Assembly: GCF_003253545.1 (NCBI RefSeq)
Contig: NZ_QKYV01000001.1
Location: 1-64,000 of the forward strand
Origin: Mesonia algae
GTDB taxonomy: Bacteria; Bacteroidota; Bacteroidia; Flavobacteriales; Flavobacteriaceae
Direction of reading: 5' to 3'
Length of the DNA: 64,000 nucleotides
This document shows positions 8,854 to 17,540 of this stretch, piece after piece (position 1 is the first letter of the stretch; the number at the start of each line of letters is the position of its first letter). The position numbers and the translations under genes were made by a program. The notes under the pieces are model-generated. The model did not search any database, had not been told where the DNA came from, and worked only from the letters and a program-made list of their open reading frames with translations.

Positions 8854-10548
8854 ATGCAATTATCTGAACAAGAACTTGTACGTAGAGAAAAATTAGCTTC
8901 TCTAAGAAAATTAGGCATCAACCCATATCCGGCAGATTTGTATCCGGTTAACCATACTTCCGTAAAGATTAAACAGGAGTTTGAGGAAGGCAAAAAGGTG
9001 ATTATTGCAGGGAGATTAATGTCTAGAAGAATACAAGGAAAAGCTTCTTTTGCAGAATTACAAGATTCTCAAGGACGCATTCAGGTATATTTTAATCGAG
9101 ATGAGATTTGTACTGGCGATGATAAAACCCAATATAACGACGTTTACAAGAAACTACTTGATATTGGTGATTTTATAGGAATTGAAGGAGAACTTTTTAA
9201 TACGCAAGTGGGTGAAAAAACTGTAATGGTTAAGAAGTTTGTTTTACTTAGCAAAGCTTTAAAGCCTTTACCTTTACCTAAAGTAGATAAAGAAGGAAAA
9301 GAATTTGATAAGTTTAACGATCCAGAAATGCGTTACCGTCAGCGTTATGCAGATTTGGCCGTTAACCCTAAAGTAAAAGATATTTTTGTAAAGCGCACCA
9401 AGTTGTTTACCGCAATGCGAAATTTCTTTAATGACAAAGGTTATTTTGAAGTAGAGACTCCTATCCTACAATCTATTCCTGGTGGAGCAGCAGCAAGACC
9501 TTTTGTAACGCATCACAACGCTTTAGATATTCCGCTATATTTAAGAATTGCCAATGAGTTGTATTTAAAAAGATTGATTGTTGGTGGTTTTGATGGGGTT
9601 TATGAGTTTTCTAAAAACTTTAGGAACGAAGGAATGGACAGAACCCATAATCCAGAATTTACCGCTATGGAAATCTATGTAGCTTACAAAGACTACAATT
9701 GGATGATGGACTTTACGGAAAAACTACTTGAGCATTGTGCTACTTCCGTTAACGGAACTACCGAAGCTACTTTTGGGGAACATAATATTAATTTCAAAGC
9801 TCCATATAAAAGAGTAACGATGACCGATTCTATTAAAGAATTTACCGGTTTTGACATTACTGGAAAATCTGAAGAAGAACTTCGAGCGGCGGCTTTAGAA
9901 ATGGGATTAGAAGTAGATGAGACCATGGGTAAAGGAAAGTTGATCGATGAGATATTTGGAGAAAAATGTGAAGGCAATTACATACAACCTACCTTTATTA
10001 CAGATTATCCAAAAGAAATGAGTCCGCTTTGTAAAGAGCACCGAGATAATCCAGATTTAACAGAGCGTTTTGAGTTAATGGTCTGCGGAAAAGAAATTGC
10101 CAATGCTTATTCTGAATTGAACGACCCTATTGACCAACGTGAGCGTTTTGAAGAACAATTAAAGTTAGCTGAAAAAGGAGACGATGAGGCTACAGAGTTT
10201 ATAGATCAAGATTTCTTACGTGCTTTAGAATACGGAATGCCTCCTACTTCTGGTTTAGGAATTGGAATGGATAGATTAATCATGTTTTTAACTAACAATC
10301 CTTCTATACAAGAAGTATTATTCTTCCCACAAATGCGCCCAGAACGTAAAAAAGTAGAATTAAGCGAAGAAGAGAAAACAATTTTAGATTTACTAAAAAA
10401 GGAGTCTCCACAAGAATTGGAAAGTTTAAAAAATGCTTCTGGTCTAAGTAATAAAAAATGGGATAAAGCTACCAAAGGCTTGCGCAAACATAAATTAGCG
10501 AACGTTAATAAAACCGACGAAGGTTTGTTTATAGCCTTAGAAAAATAA
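8854..10548 (+). CDS. lysS: Lysyl-tRNA synthetase, class II
   Basis: A 564-residue LysRS. An OB-fold anticodon domain (about residues 40-150) is followed by a class II core with motif 2 FRNEGMDRTHNPEFT (about 256-270) and motif 3 GLGIGMDRL (about 467-475). Beyond the roughly 500 residues usual in Proteobacteria it has a charged helical C-terminal tail of about 60 residues, a feature of Bacteroidetes LysRS as I know them. It has its own promoter upstream and a strong hairpin array downstream. Confidence 0.97.
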   Translation: MQLSEQELVRREKLASLRKLGINPYPADLYPVNHTSVKIKQEFEEGKKVIIAGRLMSRRIQGKASFAELQDSQGRIQVYFNRDEICTGDDKTQYNDVYKKLLDIGDFIGIEGELFNTQVGEKTVMVKKFVLLSKALKPLPLPKVDKEGKEFDKFNDPEMRYRQRYADLAVNPKVKDIFVKRTKLFTAMRNFFNDKGYFEVETPILQSIPGGAAARPFVTHHNALDIPLYLRIANELYLKRLIVGGFDGVYEFSKNFRNEGMDRTHNPEFTAMEIYVAYKDYNWMMDFTEKLLEHCATSVNGTTEATFGEHNINFKAPYKRVTMTDSIKEFTGFDITGKSEEELRAAALEMGLEVDETMGKGKLIDEIFGEKCEGNYIQPTFITDYPKEMSPLCKEHRDNPDLTERFELMVCGKEIANAYSELNDPIDQRERFEEQLKLAEKGDDEATEFIDQDFLRALEYGMPPTSGLGIGMDRLIMFLTNNPSIQEVLFFPQMRPERKKVELSEEEKTILDLLKKESPQELESLKNASGLSNKKWDKATKGLRKHKLANVNKTDEGLFIALEK

Positions 10549-10591
10549 AAGAGTTTTATCCTCAGCTTATTTAAAGGGTATTTTATAAAAG

Positions 10592-10631
10592 AAAAAAGGA
10601 ATCATTCTTTACGGAATGATTCCTTTTTTTG
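10592..10631. terminator. lysS terminator, hairpin 1
   Basis: Stem GGAATCATTC/GAATGATTCC (10598-10607 and 10614-10623), extended by A and T runs on both sides, so it can work in either direction. It is the first of three consecutive hairpins. Confidence 0.8.
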
Positions 10632-10656
10632 TTCCATCTTCTTCTTTAGTTTGAAA

Positions 10657-10688
10657 AAACGGCTCTAAATAATTATTTAGAGCCGTTT
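10657..10688. terminator. Hairpin 2 between lysS and the yiaA-like gene
   Basis: A perfect 14-bp stem AAACGGCTCTAAAT with loop AATT (10657-10670 and 10675-10688). It lacks a long T run on the plus strand, so it may stabilise mRNA ends rather than terminate. Confidence 0.6.
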
Positions 10689-10696
10689 ACAAACAT

Positions 10697-10727
10697 CAAA
10701 ACAGAACTTATTTAAAGTTCTGTTTTG
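10697..10727 (-). terminator. Hairpin 3, next to the 3' end of the yiaA-like gene
   Basis: A perfect 13-bp stem CAAAACAGAACTT with a 5-nt loop (10697-10709 and 10715-10727). It lies 6 nt beyond the stop of the minus-strand gene and probably ends its transcript. Confidence 0.6.
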
Positions 10728-10732
10728 GTGTT

Positions 10733-11197
10733 TTACTTATCTTCTCTATCAATCCATTTTATATCTCTTGTGTTTTTCTGTACCGCAATAGCACTAAATA
10801 AAGCCAAGGTAAACGACATGCCGTAAAAACCTTTTTCGCTCAATTCTAAATCGGCGTTCCAAAGTCCTATAATTAATAACAAAATAGAAGCAATGGTGGT
10901 TACCCAACTAATACCATAATAGACATCGGTTACGGGAATATCCTCTTGTTTATCTCTCACACTTTTTTGTACCGAAATCACAGAAAACAGTCCGAATAAA
11001 AGGATGGTAAAATAATATCCCTTTTCATTAAGTAGCATCTCTGCATTCCATAATCCAATACAAAAGGATATCATTCCTATAAATAAAGCCGACCAAGAAG
11101 CAGATACAAATGCTCCTGTAGGTTTTCCGTTAAACGGATTTCTTTTGGTTTTCTTTAATTCTACTTGTTCATTTTTAAAATCTGTTTGCATTTCCAT
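10733..11197 (-). CDS. yiaA: YiaA/YiaB-like two-helix-repeat inner membrane protein
   Basis: A 154-residue protein with four predicted membrane helices built as an internal duplication. Each half contains a GLWNA-x4-EKG(Y/F)Y motif (GLWNAEMLLNEKGYYF near residue 49 and GLWNADLELSEKGFYG near 111) and ends with xVQK(S/N)-x-RD. This matches the YiaAB two-helix domain family, whose biochemical role is unknown. It converges on lysS across a 184-bp region packed with hairpins. A CAAAGATG sequence about 30 nt upstream is a weak -7 candidate. Confidence 0.8.
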   Translation of the reverse strand: MEMQTDFKNEQVELKKTKRNPFNGKPTGAFVSASWSALFIGMISFCIGLWNAEMLLNEKGYYFTILLFGLFSVISVQKSVRDKQEDIPVTDVYYGISWVTTIASILLLIIGLWNADLELSEKGFYGMSFTLALFSAIAVQKNTRDIKWIDREDK

Positions 11198-11354
11198 AAT
11201 TCTATGTTTTTGATGTTTGTACTTACAAAGATGCGAGAAGCTTCAACCTACAGCTAATCTAAATTTTATATATTCTTACGATTCAAATGAAATAAAAATT
11301 TAATTATATACTAAATTTACTAGTATATTAGCACATTTAACTTACGATTAAATT

Positions 11355-12830
11355 ATGTTATTAATTAATTTAGTAGAAGCTCTAAGCGCTGAAGAGCAAC
11401 AAAAAGTTCTCAAATTTTTAAAAGACAACAATCAACGTGGTGATGCTAAAAACATTTTATTGTTTAACTATATCCGTAAAGGGAAAACAGATTGTTTAGA
11501 TGAAAGAATTTACGGCAAACCATCCAAAAATGCATTTTATGCGCTCTGTAACCGACTTCAAGAAAATATCATTGAAGTTATTGCTGCGCACAGCTTTTCG
11601 GGAGAAACATCTGAAGAAATCACATGTTTAAAATTATTATTAGCCAGTCGTATATTTTTTGAAAAGCAAGTTCTTCCTTTAGCAGTAAAAACGCTACAAC
11701 GTTCAGAAGATTTAGCTAAAAAATTTGAATTATACAGTATTCTTAATGAAGTTTATCATACCAAAATACAATACGCAAAACACCAAAAAAGCAAGTCTTT
11801 ATCTGATCTTTTTAATGAAGCCAACAAAAACTTAGCATCTTTTAATAACGAGTTTCTACTCAATATGGCTTACGCCGAAATTGAAACAGGACTTAAAAAG
11901 AATCCGCTTCAGAACTCGAAAAAGTTAGTTGAAAATGTGTTTTCAAAATTTCATATTAAAGCAGAAGACACCCTTACTTTTAAATCTTTATTTCAACTGC
12001 TTAGTATATTGTCCGCGGCAGCGAAACAACAAAGTGATTATTTTGACATTTTAGGGTATTCTACTACACTCTTTAACATCGTAAAAAAGAAGTCTCATCT
12101 TATAGAAAAACACCAGTATTATTATCTACATATGCTAAGCTTAATGGCTAATATTTATTTTAGAACTAAGAATTTTAAAAAATCGCTTCTACTTATAGGA
12201 GAATTAAAAGAGAAATCCCAAGACAACAAATTTGGTGATATTTTTCAGGAAGATCTAACTTTACTTAAAGCACTCAATCTTATTTACACCAATCAACTTA
12301 AAAACGCTATAATAACTTTAGAAGATTCTAGTCTTAAAACTCCTAACCTCAACCTCACCTTAGCGGTTTGCTTTATTCTTCAACAAAAGCATCAAAAAGC
12401 TTATCATTTATTAAAAGAATTTCAGCATAGCGATCACTGGTATGAGAAAAAAATAGATTTATTGTGGGTAATTAAAAAGAATTTGATTCATATTATAGTT
12501 CTTATAGAATTAGAAAAAGTAGATTTAGTATATGATCATTTTCAATCTTTTTATAAACGCTTTGGCAACCGACTTAAAGTTTTAGGTGAAATTCGAATTC
12601 TTACATTTATGCAATTAGTGAAACTTTACTTTGACCATCCCGAGGATAACAATTCAATGAAACTCAAATATCAATTAGAAAATAGTTTTATAGATATGTC
12701 TAAAAAACCTGCCGATATTTTGATGTTAGGGTTTTATTCTTGGATAAAATCTAAAATAGAAAAAAAAGATGTCTACGGAGTACTTTTAAATATTTTAGAC
12801 TCTTCATCTGATTCTAACCCAATAGATTAA
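11355..12830 (+). CDS. Conserved helical protein of unknown function
   Basis: A 491-residue soluble, Lys/Leu-rich, almost entirely helical protein without signal peptide or membrane segment. Regular 35-40-residue helix pairs (for example near YYLHMLSLMANIYFRTKNFKKSLLLIGELK... around residues 255-290) suggest TPR-like or alpha-solenoid repeats. I do not recognise catalytic motifs. The N-terminal 80 residues (LSAEEQQKVLKFLKD, GKPSKNAFYALCNRLQ) look like a separate small domain. It stands alone, with a terminator-like hairpin downstream. A scaffold or protein-interaction role is inference. Confidence 0.6.
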   Translation: MLLINLVEALSAEEQQKVLKFLKDNNQRGDAKNILLFNYIRKGKTDCLDERIYGKPSKNAFYALCNRLQENIIEVIAAHSFSGETSEEITCLKLLLASRIFFEKQVLPLAVKTLQRSEDLAKKFELYSILNEVYHTKIQYAKHQKSKSLSDLFNEANKNLASFNNEFLLNMAYAEIETGLKKNPLQNSKKLVENVFSKFHIKAEDTLTFKSLFQLLSILSAAAKQQSDYFDILGYSTTLFNIVKKKSHLIEKHQYYYLHMLSLMANIYFRTKNFKKSLLLIGELKEKSQDNKFGDIFQEDLTLLKALNLIYTNQLKNAIITLEDSSLKTPNLNLTLAVCFILQQKHQKAYHLLKEFQHSDHWYEKKIDLLWVIKKNLIHIIVLIELEKVDLVYDHFQSFYKRFGNRLKVLGEIRILTFMQLVKLYFDHPEDNNSMKLKYQLENSFIDMSKKPADILMLGFYSWIKSKIEKKDVYGVLLNILDSSSDSNPID

Positions 12831-12847
12831 TTGAAATATTAATAAGA

Positions 12848-12892
12848 AAAAGCCTTTTCTAGAAATTAAATTCTTAAAAAGGCTTATTTTTT
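12848..12892. terminator. Bidirectional terminator between convergent genes
   Basis: AAGCCTTTT (12850-12858) pairs with AAAAGGCTT (12877-12885) across an 18-nt loop, followed by a T-rich run on the plus strand and preceded by A-rich sequence for the opposite direction. Confidence 0.55.
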
Positions 12893-12908
12893 CTATGGAT
12901 AAGATTCT

Positions 12909-13481
12909 TTAGAAGAGCCCTCCAAGACCACCACCGCCGTCTTTTTTATTTCCTCCTAAAAAATTTCCAGCAATATCATTTAGCATAGACGCATCTTTAT
13001 CTCCGCTCGTTCCCATCGCAGAACCTAATAAAGATGACAAACCACCGCCACTATTTTGCTTTTGTTTTCCTAAAAAGCCCATAACCAAAGGCATTGCCAT
13101 TTTAATGATTTTCCCAACAGATGAAGCATCTACTCCTGTCATTTTACTAATGTTTGCTGTTAAGGCAGATTCTTTTCCACCGCTCAAAACATTTCCTAAA
13201 ATCCCAGCTCCTTTACCCAATAAGCTGCTGTTATCTCCACCTAACATTCCGCTAAGGTTATTTAAAATAGAACCATCATGTTCTTCAGACTCTAATGCCT
13301 TATTAAGATTCTCTTCTCCTTCTTTGGTATTAGCGTTAGATTTCATAGCACCTAATATGGCGGGCAAAGCCATAGAAAGAACCGAACCTGTTTTTTCTTT
13401 AGAAACGCCAACTTCTTTGCTTGCTCCATTGATTAAATTTTGACCTGCTTCTGTTTTTAATAAATCTAAAATTGATGCCAT
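12909..13481 (-). CDS. DUF937 domain protein
   Basis: A 190-residue Gly/Ser/Leu-rich protein starting MASILDLLKTEAGQNLI, the usual beginning of DUF937 proteins. It carries repeated amphipathic segments: LSMALPAILGAMKSNA, then IIKMAMPLVMGFLGKQKQ, and GGLSSLLGSA. It ends in a glycine-rich tail (GGGGLGGLF). There is no signal peptide. The function of the family is unknown; many bacteria carry one or more copies. It stands alone, convergent with the helical protein gene. Confidence 0.85.
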   Translation of the reverse strand: MASILDLLKTEAGQNLINGASKEVGVSKEKTGSVLSMALPAILGAMKSNANTKEGEENLNKALESEEHDGSILNNLSGMLGGDNSSLLGKGAGILGNVLSGGKESALTANISKMTGVDASSVGKIIKMAMPLVMGFLGKQKQNSGGGLSSLLGSAMGTSGDKDASMLNDIAGNFLGGNKKDGGGGLGGLF

Positions 13482-13647
13482 TGTATATTTTATTTAAGTT
13501 GCGATAACAAGTTAATTAATTTATATGAGATTACATATTTTTATTTTTCACGCTACATAGACTAAAGAAAATAGAAACACTAAGTTTTTTTTATAGTAAA
13601 TTAGAAGCGAATAACTCATCTGTCTTTTTATCAAGCAAGCTAACTAT

Positions 13648-14220
13648 ATGTTCCCTCAAGAACTTCCTAAACAACGACATTGGTTAATATCTTATTTAGA
13701 GGTAGGGAAACTTCTTTATTTTTCTCTATTCTTATTTGTTTTAGAATCTTATATATATGGGTACTTTTTATATAAAGCTTTACAAAATGCCTCCGCTTTA
13801 TTTTCTGTATTTTGGCTAGTAAGCTTTCTATTTTCTTTTGTACATATTTTCCTAGTGCTTATGGATGGTTGGTCACGTTATCAAAACTATAAACGAGTAA
13901 AAGATCAATTTTATATTTACGGATTCAATACTAAAACAGCGAATCATTACAAAGGATCAAAATGTCAAAGAAGTGCTATCATTACTGCCTCTAAAGAATT
14001 AGGACTAAAAGAAAAAGCTATATCATTTTATAAGCGACAAGGGATTAAATGGTACTATTTTATTCCGCAGTTTATGATTAAAGATCCTTTTTTTATAATA
14101 AAACGTAGTTTTTGGTCGAGGACATTTATGGAAAAAAAGTATGTGTCAAAATTTGATTTCCGTAAAATAAAACAACAACAAAGTATTAATCATCTAAAGA
14201 TTAGTCTAGAGGAAAATTAA
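13648..14220 (+). CDS. Membrane protein of unknown function
   Basis: A 190-residue protein with two N-terminal membrane helices (about residues 20-45 and 52-75) and a basic C-terminal cytoplasmic part of about 110 residues (KGSKCQRSAIITASKELG, FYKRQGIKWYYFIPQF). The 'C-x-R' plus basic loop resembles conserved Bacteroidetes small membrane proteins, but I cannot name a family. It lies 77 nt before the metalloprotease gene on the same strand and may be co-transcribed with it. Confidence 0.55.
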   Translation: MFPQELPKQRHWLISYLEVGKLLYFSLFLFVLESYIYGYFLYKALQNASALFSVFWLVSFLFSFVHIFLVLMDGWSRYQNYKRVKDQFYIYGFNTKTANHYKGSKCQRSAIITASKELGLKEKAISFYKRQGIKWYYFIPQFMIKDPFFIIKRSFWSRTFMEKKYVSKFDFRKIKQQQSINHLKISLEEN

Positions 14221-14297
14221 ATTCTTAAGGTAGAGTTAAACCATTATACTTTTCTTTGGTCAAAGTAATAAGAAACACTTAAATCAACTATATATTC

Positions 14298-16778
14298 ATG
14301 AATAAATCATTATTATTTAAAACTTGCCTTATCGGAATAAGCCTTTCGTTAAGCAGTTGTGCTATTTTTCAAAAAAAGCAAGCTCCGCAAGCTAAAGCCG
14401 AAACCTCTAAAAAGGGAGACATTAAAGATTATAAAAAGGTAATTACCAAAGATGCAAAATCTGACCAAGGATTATTTACCGTCCATCAACTAGACAAAAA
14501 GTATTTTTACGAAATTCCAGATACGCTTTTTAACCGTGAAATGTTAATGGTAACAAGAATTGCTAAAACTGCAAACGGACTAGGATTTGGGGGAGGAAAA
14601 CAAAACACTCAAGTACTTCGCTGGCAAAAAAAAGGCGATGATGTCTTACTTAGAGTTGTTTCTCACGAAGTAGTAGCTGCAGATTCTCTTCCGGTTCATG
14701 AGGCGGTTGTCAACTCTAATTTTGAGCCTATTTTATATTCTTTTCCTATTAAAGCATTCCATAAAGACTCTATCAATAATAATACGGTAATTGAAGTAAC
14801 CGATTTATATAAGAAAGATATTGCTGCACTTGGTTTTCCACAATCCAGAAGGAAAAATTATAAAATCTCTCGTTTAGATGACGATAGATCTTACATCGAT
14901 ACAATTAGAAGTTTCCCTAAAAACATTGAGGTAAGACACGTAAAAACTTATAACGCTTCGCAACCACCATCAAATAGTGCAACGGGTTCTATTTCTTTAG
15001 AATTTAGCAACTCTATGATATTGCTACCAAAAACTCCAATGAAAAGGCGCTATTTCGATGAGCGTGTGGGCTGGTTTGCAAGAAGTCAAACCGATTATGG
15101 TCTAAGTGCACAAAAAAGTAAAGAGGTTACCTATTTAGACCGTTGGAAATTAGAAGTAAAAGAAGAAGACAAGCAAAAGTTTTTAAATGGTGAATTAGTA
15201 GAGCCAAAAAAACAAATTGTTTATTACATAGATAGAGCGACTCCAAAGCAATGGGTTCCTTACATTAAACAAGGGATTGAAGATTGGCAAGTTGCCTTTG
15301 AAGCTGCAGGTTTTAAAAATGCGATTATTGCTAAAGAAGCTCCAAGCAAAGAAGAAGATCCAGACTGGAGTCCAGAAGATGTTAGATATTCTGTAGTTAG
15401 GTATTTAGCTTCTCCTATTCCTAATGCAAATGGACCACACGTTAGTGATCCACGTTCGGGAGAAATTTTAGAATCAGATATTAACTGGTATCACAATGTA
15501 ATGACTTTATTGAGAAACTGGTTTTTTGTACAAACCGCAGCCATCAATGAAGACGCTCGTGGTGTAGAATTTAAAGATGAGGTGATGGGAAGACTTATTC
15601 GTTTTGTTTCTTCACATGAAGTAGGTCACACTTTAGGTTTACCACACAATATGGGAAGTAGTGTTGCCTACAAAGTAGAAGATTTACGTAACCCAGAATT
15701 CACTGAAAAATATGGAACCGCTCCATCTATTATGGATTACGCTCGTTTCAATTATATCGCTCAACCAGGAGATGGTGATGTTGCCTTAATGCCTAATATT
15801 GGTATTTATGATAAGTATTCTATTAGTTGGGGTTACAGGCCTATTTTAGATAAATCTGCAAAAGAAGAAAAACCTATTTTAGATGAATGGATTCTAGAAC
15901 ATGCAGGAAACCCAATGTATCGTTTCGGAAGCCAACAAAGCGGTAGTACTATCGACCCAAGTTCTCAAACCGAAGATTTAGGAGATGACAGCATGTTAGC
16001 TAGTGAGTATGGTATTAAAAATCTTAAAAGAATCGTGCCTAATCTTATAGAGTGGACTGCAGAAGACGGTAAAGACTATCAAGATTTAGACGATTTATAT
16101 AAACAAATATTAAGTCAGTATAATAGATATATGGGCCATGTAACTGCTAATATTGGAGGTGTATATGAGCATTACAAAACTTACGATCAAGAAGGCGCGG
16201 TTTATACTCACGTTGACACGGAAAAACAAAAAAGAGCTATGAGCTTTTTACAAGATCAATTGTTTACCACACCAGAGTGGTTATTAGATGCATCTATATT
16301 TAATAAAATTGAATTTGACGGAAGCGTAGAGCGTTTGAGAAGCTACCAAGTAAGAACCTTAAATAATATTCTTGATTTTGGAAGAATGGCAAGGTTAATT
16401 GAAAATGAAACCATCAATGAAAATGCTTATGGTTTATTAGATATGATGAGCGATTTAAGATCTGGAGTATTTAGTGAACTCTCTAGAGGAAATACAATAG
16501 ATATCTATAGAAGAAACCTTCAAAGAGCCTATGTAGACAGAATGGCTTACTTAATGAAAGAAAAGCAAAACTCAATTCCTTCAAAATATAGAAATTGGAT
16601 TAATCATAGTGATATTAATGTAGAGCAAAGTGATATTCGTCCTGTAGTAAGAGCAGAACTTAATAATCTAAAAAGAGAAGTACAGCGTGCTATTGGTAGA
16701 ACATCAGATAAAATGAGTAGATACCACTTACAAGATTTAGTAGAAAGAATAGATATTATTTTAGACCCTAGAGGATAA
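14298..16778 (+). CDS. Zinc-dependent metalloprotease lipoprotein (DUF5117/DUF4953 type)
   Basis: An 826-residue protein with signal peptide and lipobox LSSC (Cys21), so probably anchored to a membrane. The metzincin-like zinc site HEVGHTLGLPHNM is at residues 440-452 (His440, Glu441, His444, His450), followed by an 'SIMDYARFNYIAQPGDG' Met-turn-like segment. The domain order (N-terminal DUF5118/5117-like region from about residue 50, peptidase domain from about 300, helical C-terminus) and the length fit the Bacteroidetes family of secreted zinc metalloproteases. The substrate is unknown. Its transcript would end at the hairpin inside repeat copy 1. Confidence 0.88.
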   Translation: MNKSLLFKTCLIGISLSLSSCAIFQKKQAPQAKAETSKKGDIKDYKKVITKDAKSDQGLFTVHQLDKKYFYEIPDTLFNREMLMVTRIAKTANGLGFGGGKQNTQVLRWQKKGDDVLLRVVSHEVVAADSLPVHEAVVNSNFEPILYSFPIKAFHKDSINNNTVIEVTDLYKKDIAALGFPQSRRKNYKISRLDDDRSYIDTIRSFPKNIEVRHVKTYNASQPPSNSATGSISLEFSNSMILLPKTPMKRRYFDERVGWFARSQTDYGLSAQKSKEVTYLDRWKLEVKEEDKQKFLNGELVEPKKQIVYYIDRATPKQWVPYIKQGIEDWQVAFEAAGFKNAIIAKEAPSKEEDPDWSPEDVRYSVVRYLASPIPNANGPHVSDPRSGEILESDINWYHNVMTLLRNWFFVQTAAINEDARGVEFKDEVMGRLIRFVSSHEVGHTLGLPHNMGSSVAYKVEDLRNPEFTEKYGTAPSIMDYARFNYIAQPGDGDVALMPNIGIYDKYSISWGYRPILDKSAKEEKPILDEWILEHAGNPMYRFGSQQSGSTIDPSSQTEDLGDDSMLASEYGIKNLKRIVPNLIEWTAEDGKDYQDLDDLYKQILSQYNRYMGHVTANIGGVYEHYKTYDQEGAVYTHVDTEKQKRAMSFLQDQLFTTPEWLLDASIFNKIEFDGSVERLRSYQVRTLNNILDFGRMARLIENETINENAYGLLDMMSDLRSGVFSELSRGNTIDIYRRNLQRAYVDRMAYLMKEKQNSIPSKYRNWINHSDINVEQSDIRPVVRAELNNLKREVQRAIGRTSDKMSRYHLQDLVERIDIILDPRG

Positions 16779-16806
16779 GATAATTCCAACTATTAATTAT
16801 CATTTA

Positions 16807-16834
16807 AAAACCGACTTACGAGTCGGTTTTTTTT
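16807..16834 (+). terminator. Terminator of the metalloprotease gene, inside repeat copy 1
   Basis: A perfect 8-bp stem AACCGACT/AGTCGGTT with tetraloop TACG and eight T residues. It belongs to the duplicated 120-bp segment, so this gene appears to use a terminator supplied by the duplication. Confidence 0.8.
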
Positions 16835-16930
16835 ATGTTCTATTGGTAATAAAATGCCGGTAATAATAAAAATTAAGAAGAGCGGCTGAATTAAAAATCG
16901 ACGCACATAGAATAAAAACATATAGTTTTC
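16811..16930 (+). repeat. Direct repeat, copy 1 (120 bp)
   Basis: About 97% identical to 17422-17540: by eye three substitutions and one extra A in the run near 16870. It starts with the terminator arm and ends in TATAGTTTTC. The sequence corresponds to the 3' end of the exosortase-associated gene but is detached from it. Confidence 0.9.
16816..16930 (-). pseudogene. 3' fragment of the XrtF-associated protein gene, frameshifted
   Basis: Read on the minus strand this matches the last ~38 codons of the gene at 17427-17864 (segment YVRRFLIQPLFLILLLPAFY), but an extra A breaks the frame and no 5' part of the gene is attached. The stop-codon position is retained. It is probably a non-coding relic of the duplication. 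Confidence 0.75.
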
Positions 16931-17013
16931 AGACAAATATTATTAGTTCTGTCTATCTTTTTTGAAAAAAAATGTATATTTATCCCACATATTTTAACTA
17001 AAAACCCATTAAA

Positions 17014-17388
17014 ATGAAAAAAATACTTACACTTGTTGCTTTCAGTTTAGCATTCTTAACATTTTCACCAGATATGAATGCACAAGAAAAGAGAGTTAAT
17101 AACGATGAAATTCGTACAGAAACTAGAAAGCAGGTAGAAATGTTAACTAGAAGTTTAGATTTAGATGTTGACGATCAAAAAAGAATGGAAAGAAGTCTTT
17201 ATGCTTATAATTTAAATACAGAAATTCATGTGAATAATGCTTCTAAAAAAGATGATGCATATTTTTTAAACAAGGAAAAATTTGAAAATTCATTAAGATC
17301 AACTACTAAAAAATTCTTAGATGATGGGCAGTATCAAAAATTTCTAAAAGAAATTAAATTATCACCATCAGAGAAAGTAAAGAAATAA
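17014..17388 (+). CDS. Small secreted helical protein of unknown function
   Basis: A 124-residue protein with a signal peptide (MKKILTLVAFSLAFLTF..., cleavage near MNAQ). The mature part is charged and helical, with RTETRKQVEMLTRSLDLD and a C-terminal FLDDGQYQKFLKEIK. The 'dds-Y-x-KF' ending and helical hairpin are reminiscent of Spy/CpxP-like periplasmic proteins, but the evidence is thin. No CTERM or T9SS tail is present. The gene sits alone between the two copies of the 120-bp direct repeat, directly downstream of the metalloprotease and convergent with the exosortase operon. A TATATTTA sequence about 40 nt upstream is a near-consensus -7 element. Confidence 0.6.
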   Translation: MKKILTLVAFSLAFLTFSPDMNAQEKRVNNDEIRTETRKQVEMLTRSLDLDVDDQKRMERSLYAYNLNTEIHVNNASKKDDAYFLNKEKFENSLRSTTKKFLDDGQYQKFLKEIKLSPSEKVKK

Positions 17389-17414
17389 GAATAGATAAAT
17401 TATCATCTGTTTAT

Positions 17415-17445
17415 AAAAAAGCCGACTTACAAGTCGGTTTTTTTT
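17415..17445. terminator. Terminator overlapping the 3' end of the XrtF-associated gene
   Basis: Stem CCGACT/AGTCGG (17422-17427, 17432-17437) followed by eight T residues on the plus strand. The stop codon of the opposite-strand gene (17427-17429) lies within the hairpin, so terminator and coding sequence share bases. Confidence 0.75.
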
Positions 17446-17540
17446 ATGTTCTGTTGGTAATAAAATGCCGGTAATAATAAAATTAAGAAGAGCGGCTGAA
17501 TTAAAAATCGACGCACATAAAATAAAAACATATAGTTTTC
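17422..17540 (+). repeat. Direct repeat, copy 2 (119 bp)
   Basis: This copy is in its original context, the 3' end of the exosortase-associated gene. Similarity to copy 1 stops at TTTTC, exactly where the palindrome TCCGCTTTAAGCGGA (17539-17553) begins. Confidence 0.9.

Noticed and set aside
13105-13443. 112-codon frame opposite the DUF937 gene
   Set aside because: It lies wholly inside a gene with a recognisable domain; composition is that of an antisense shadow.
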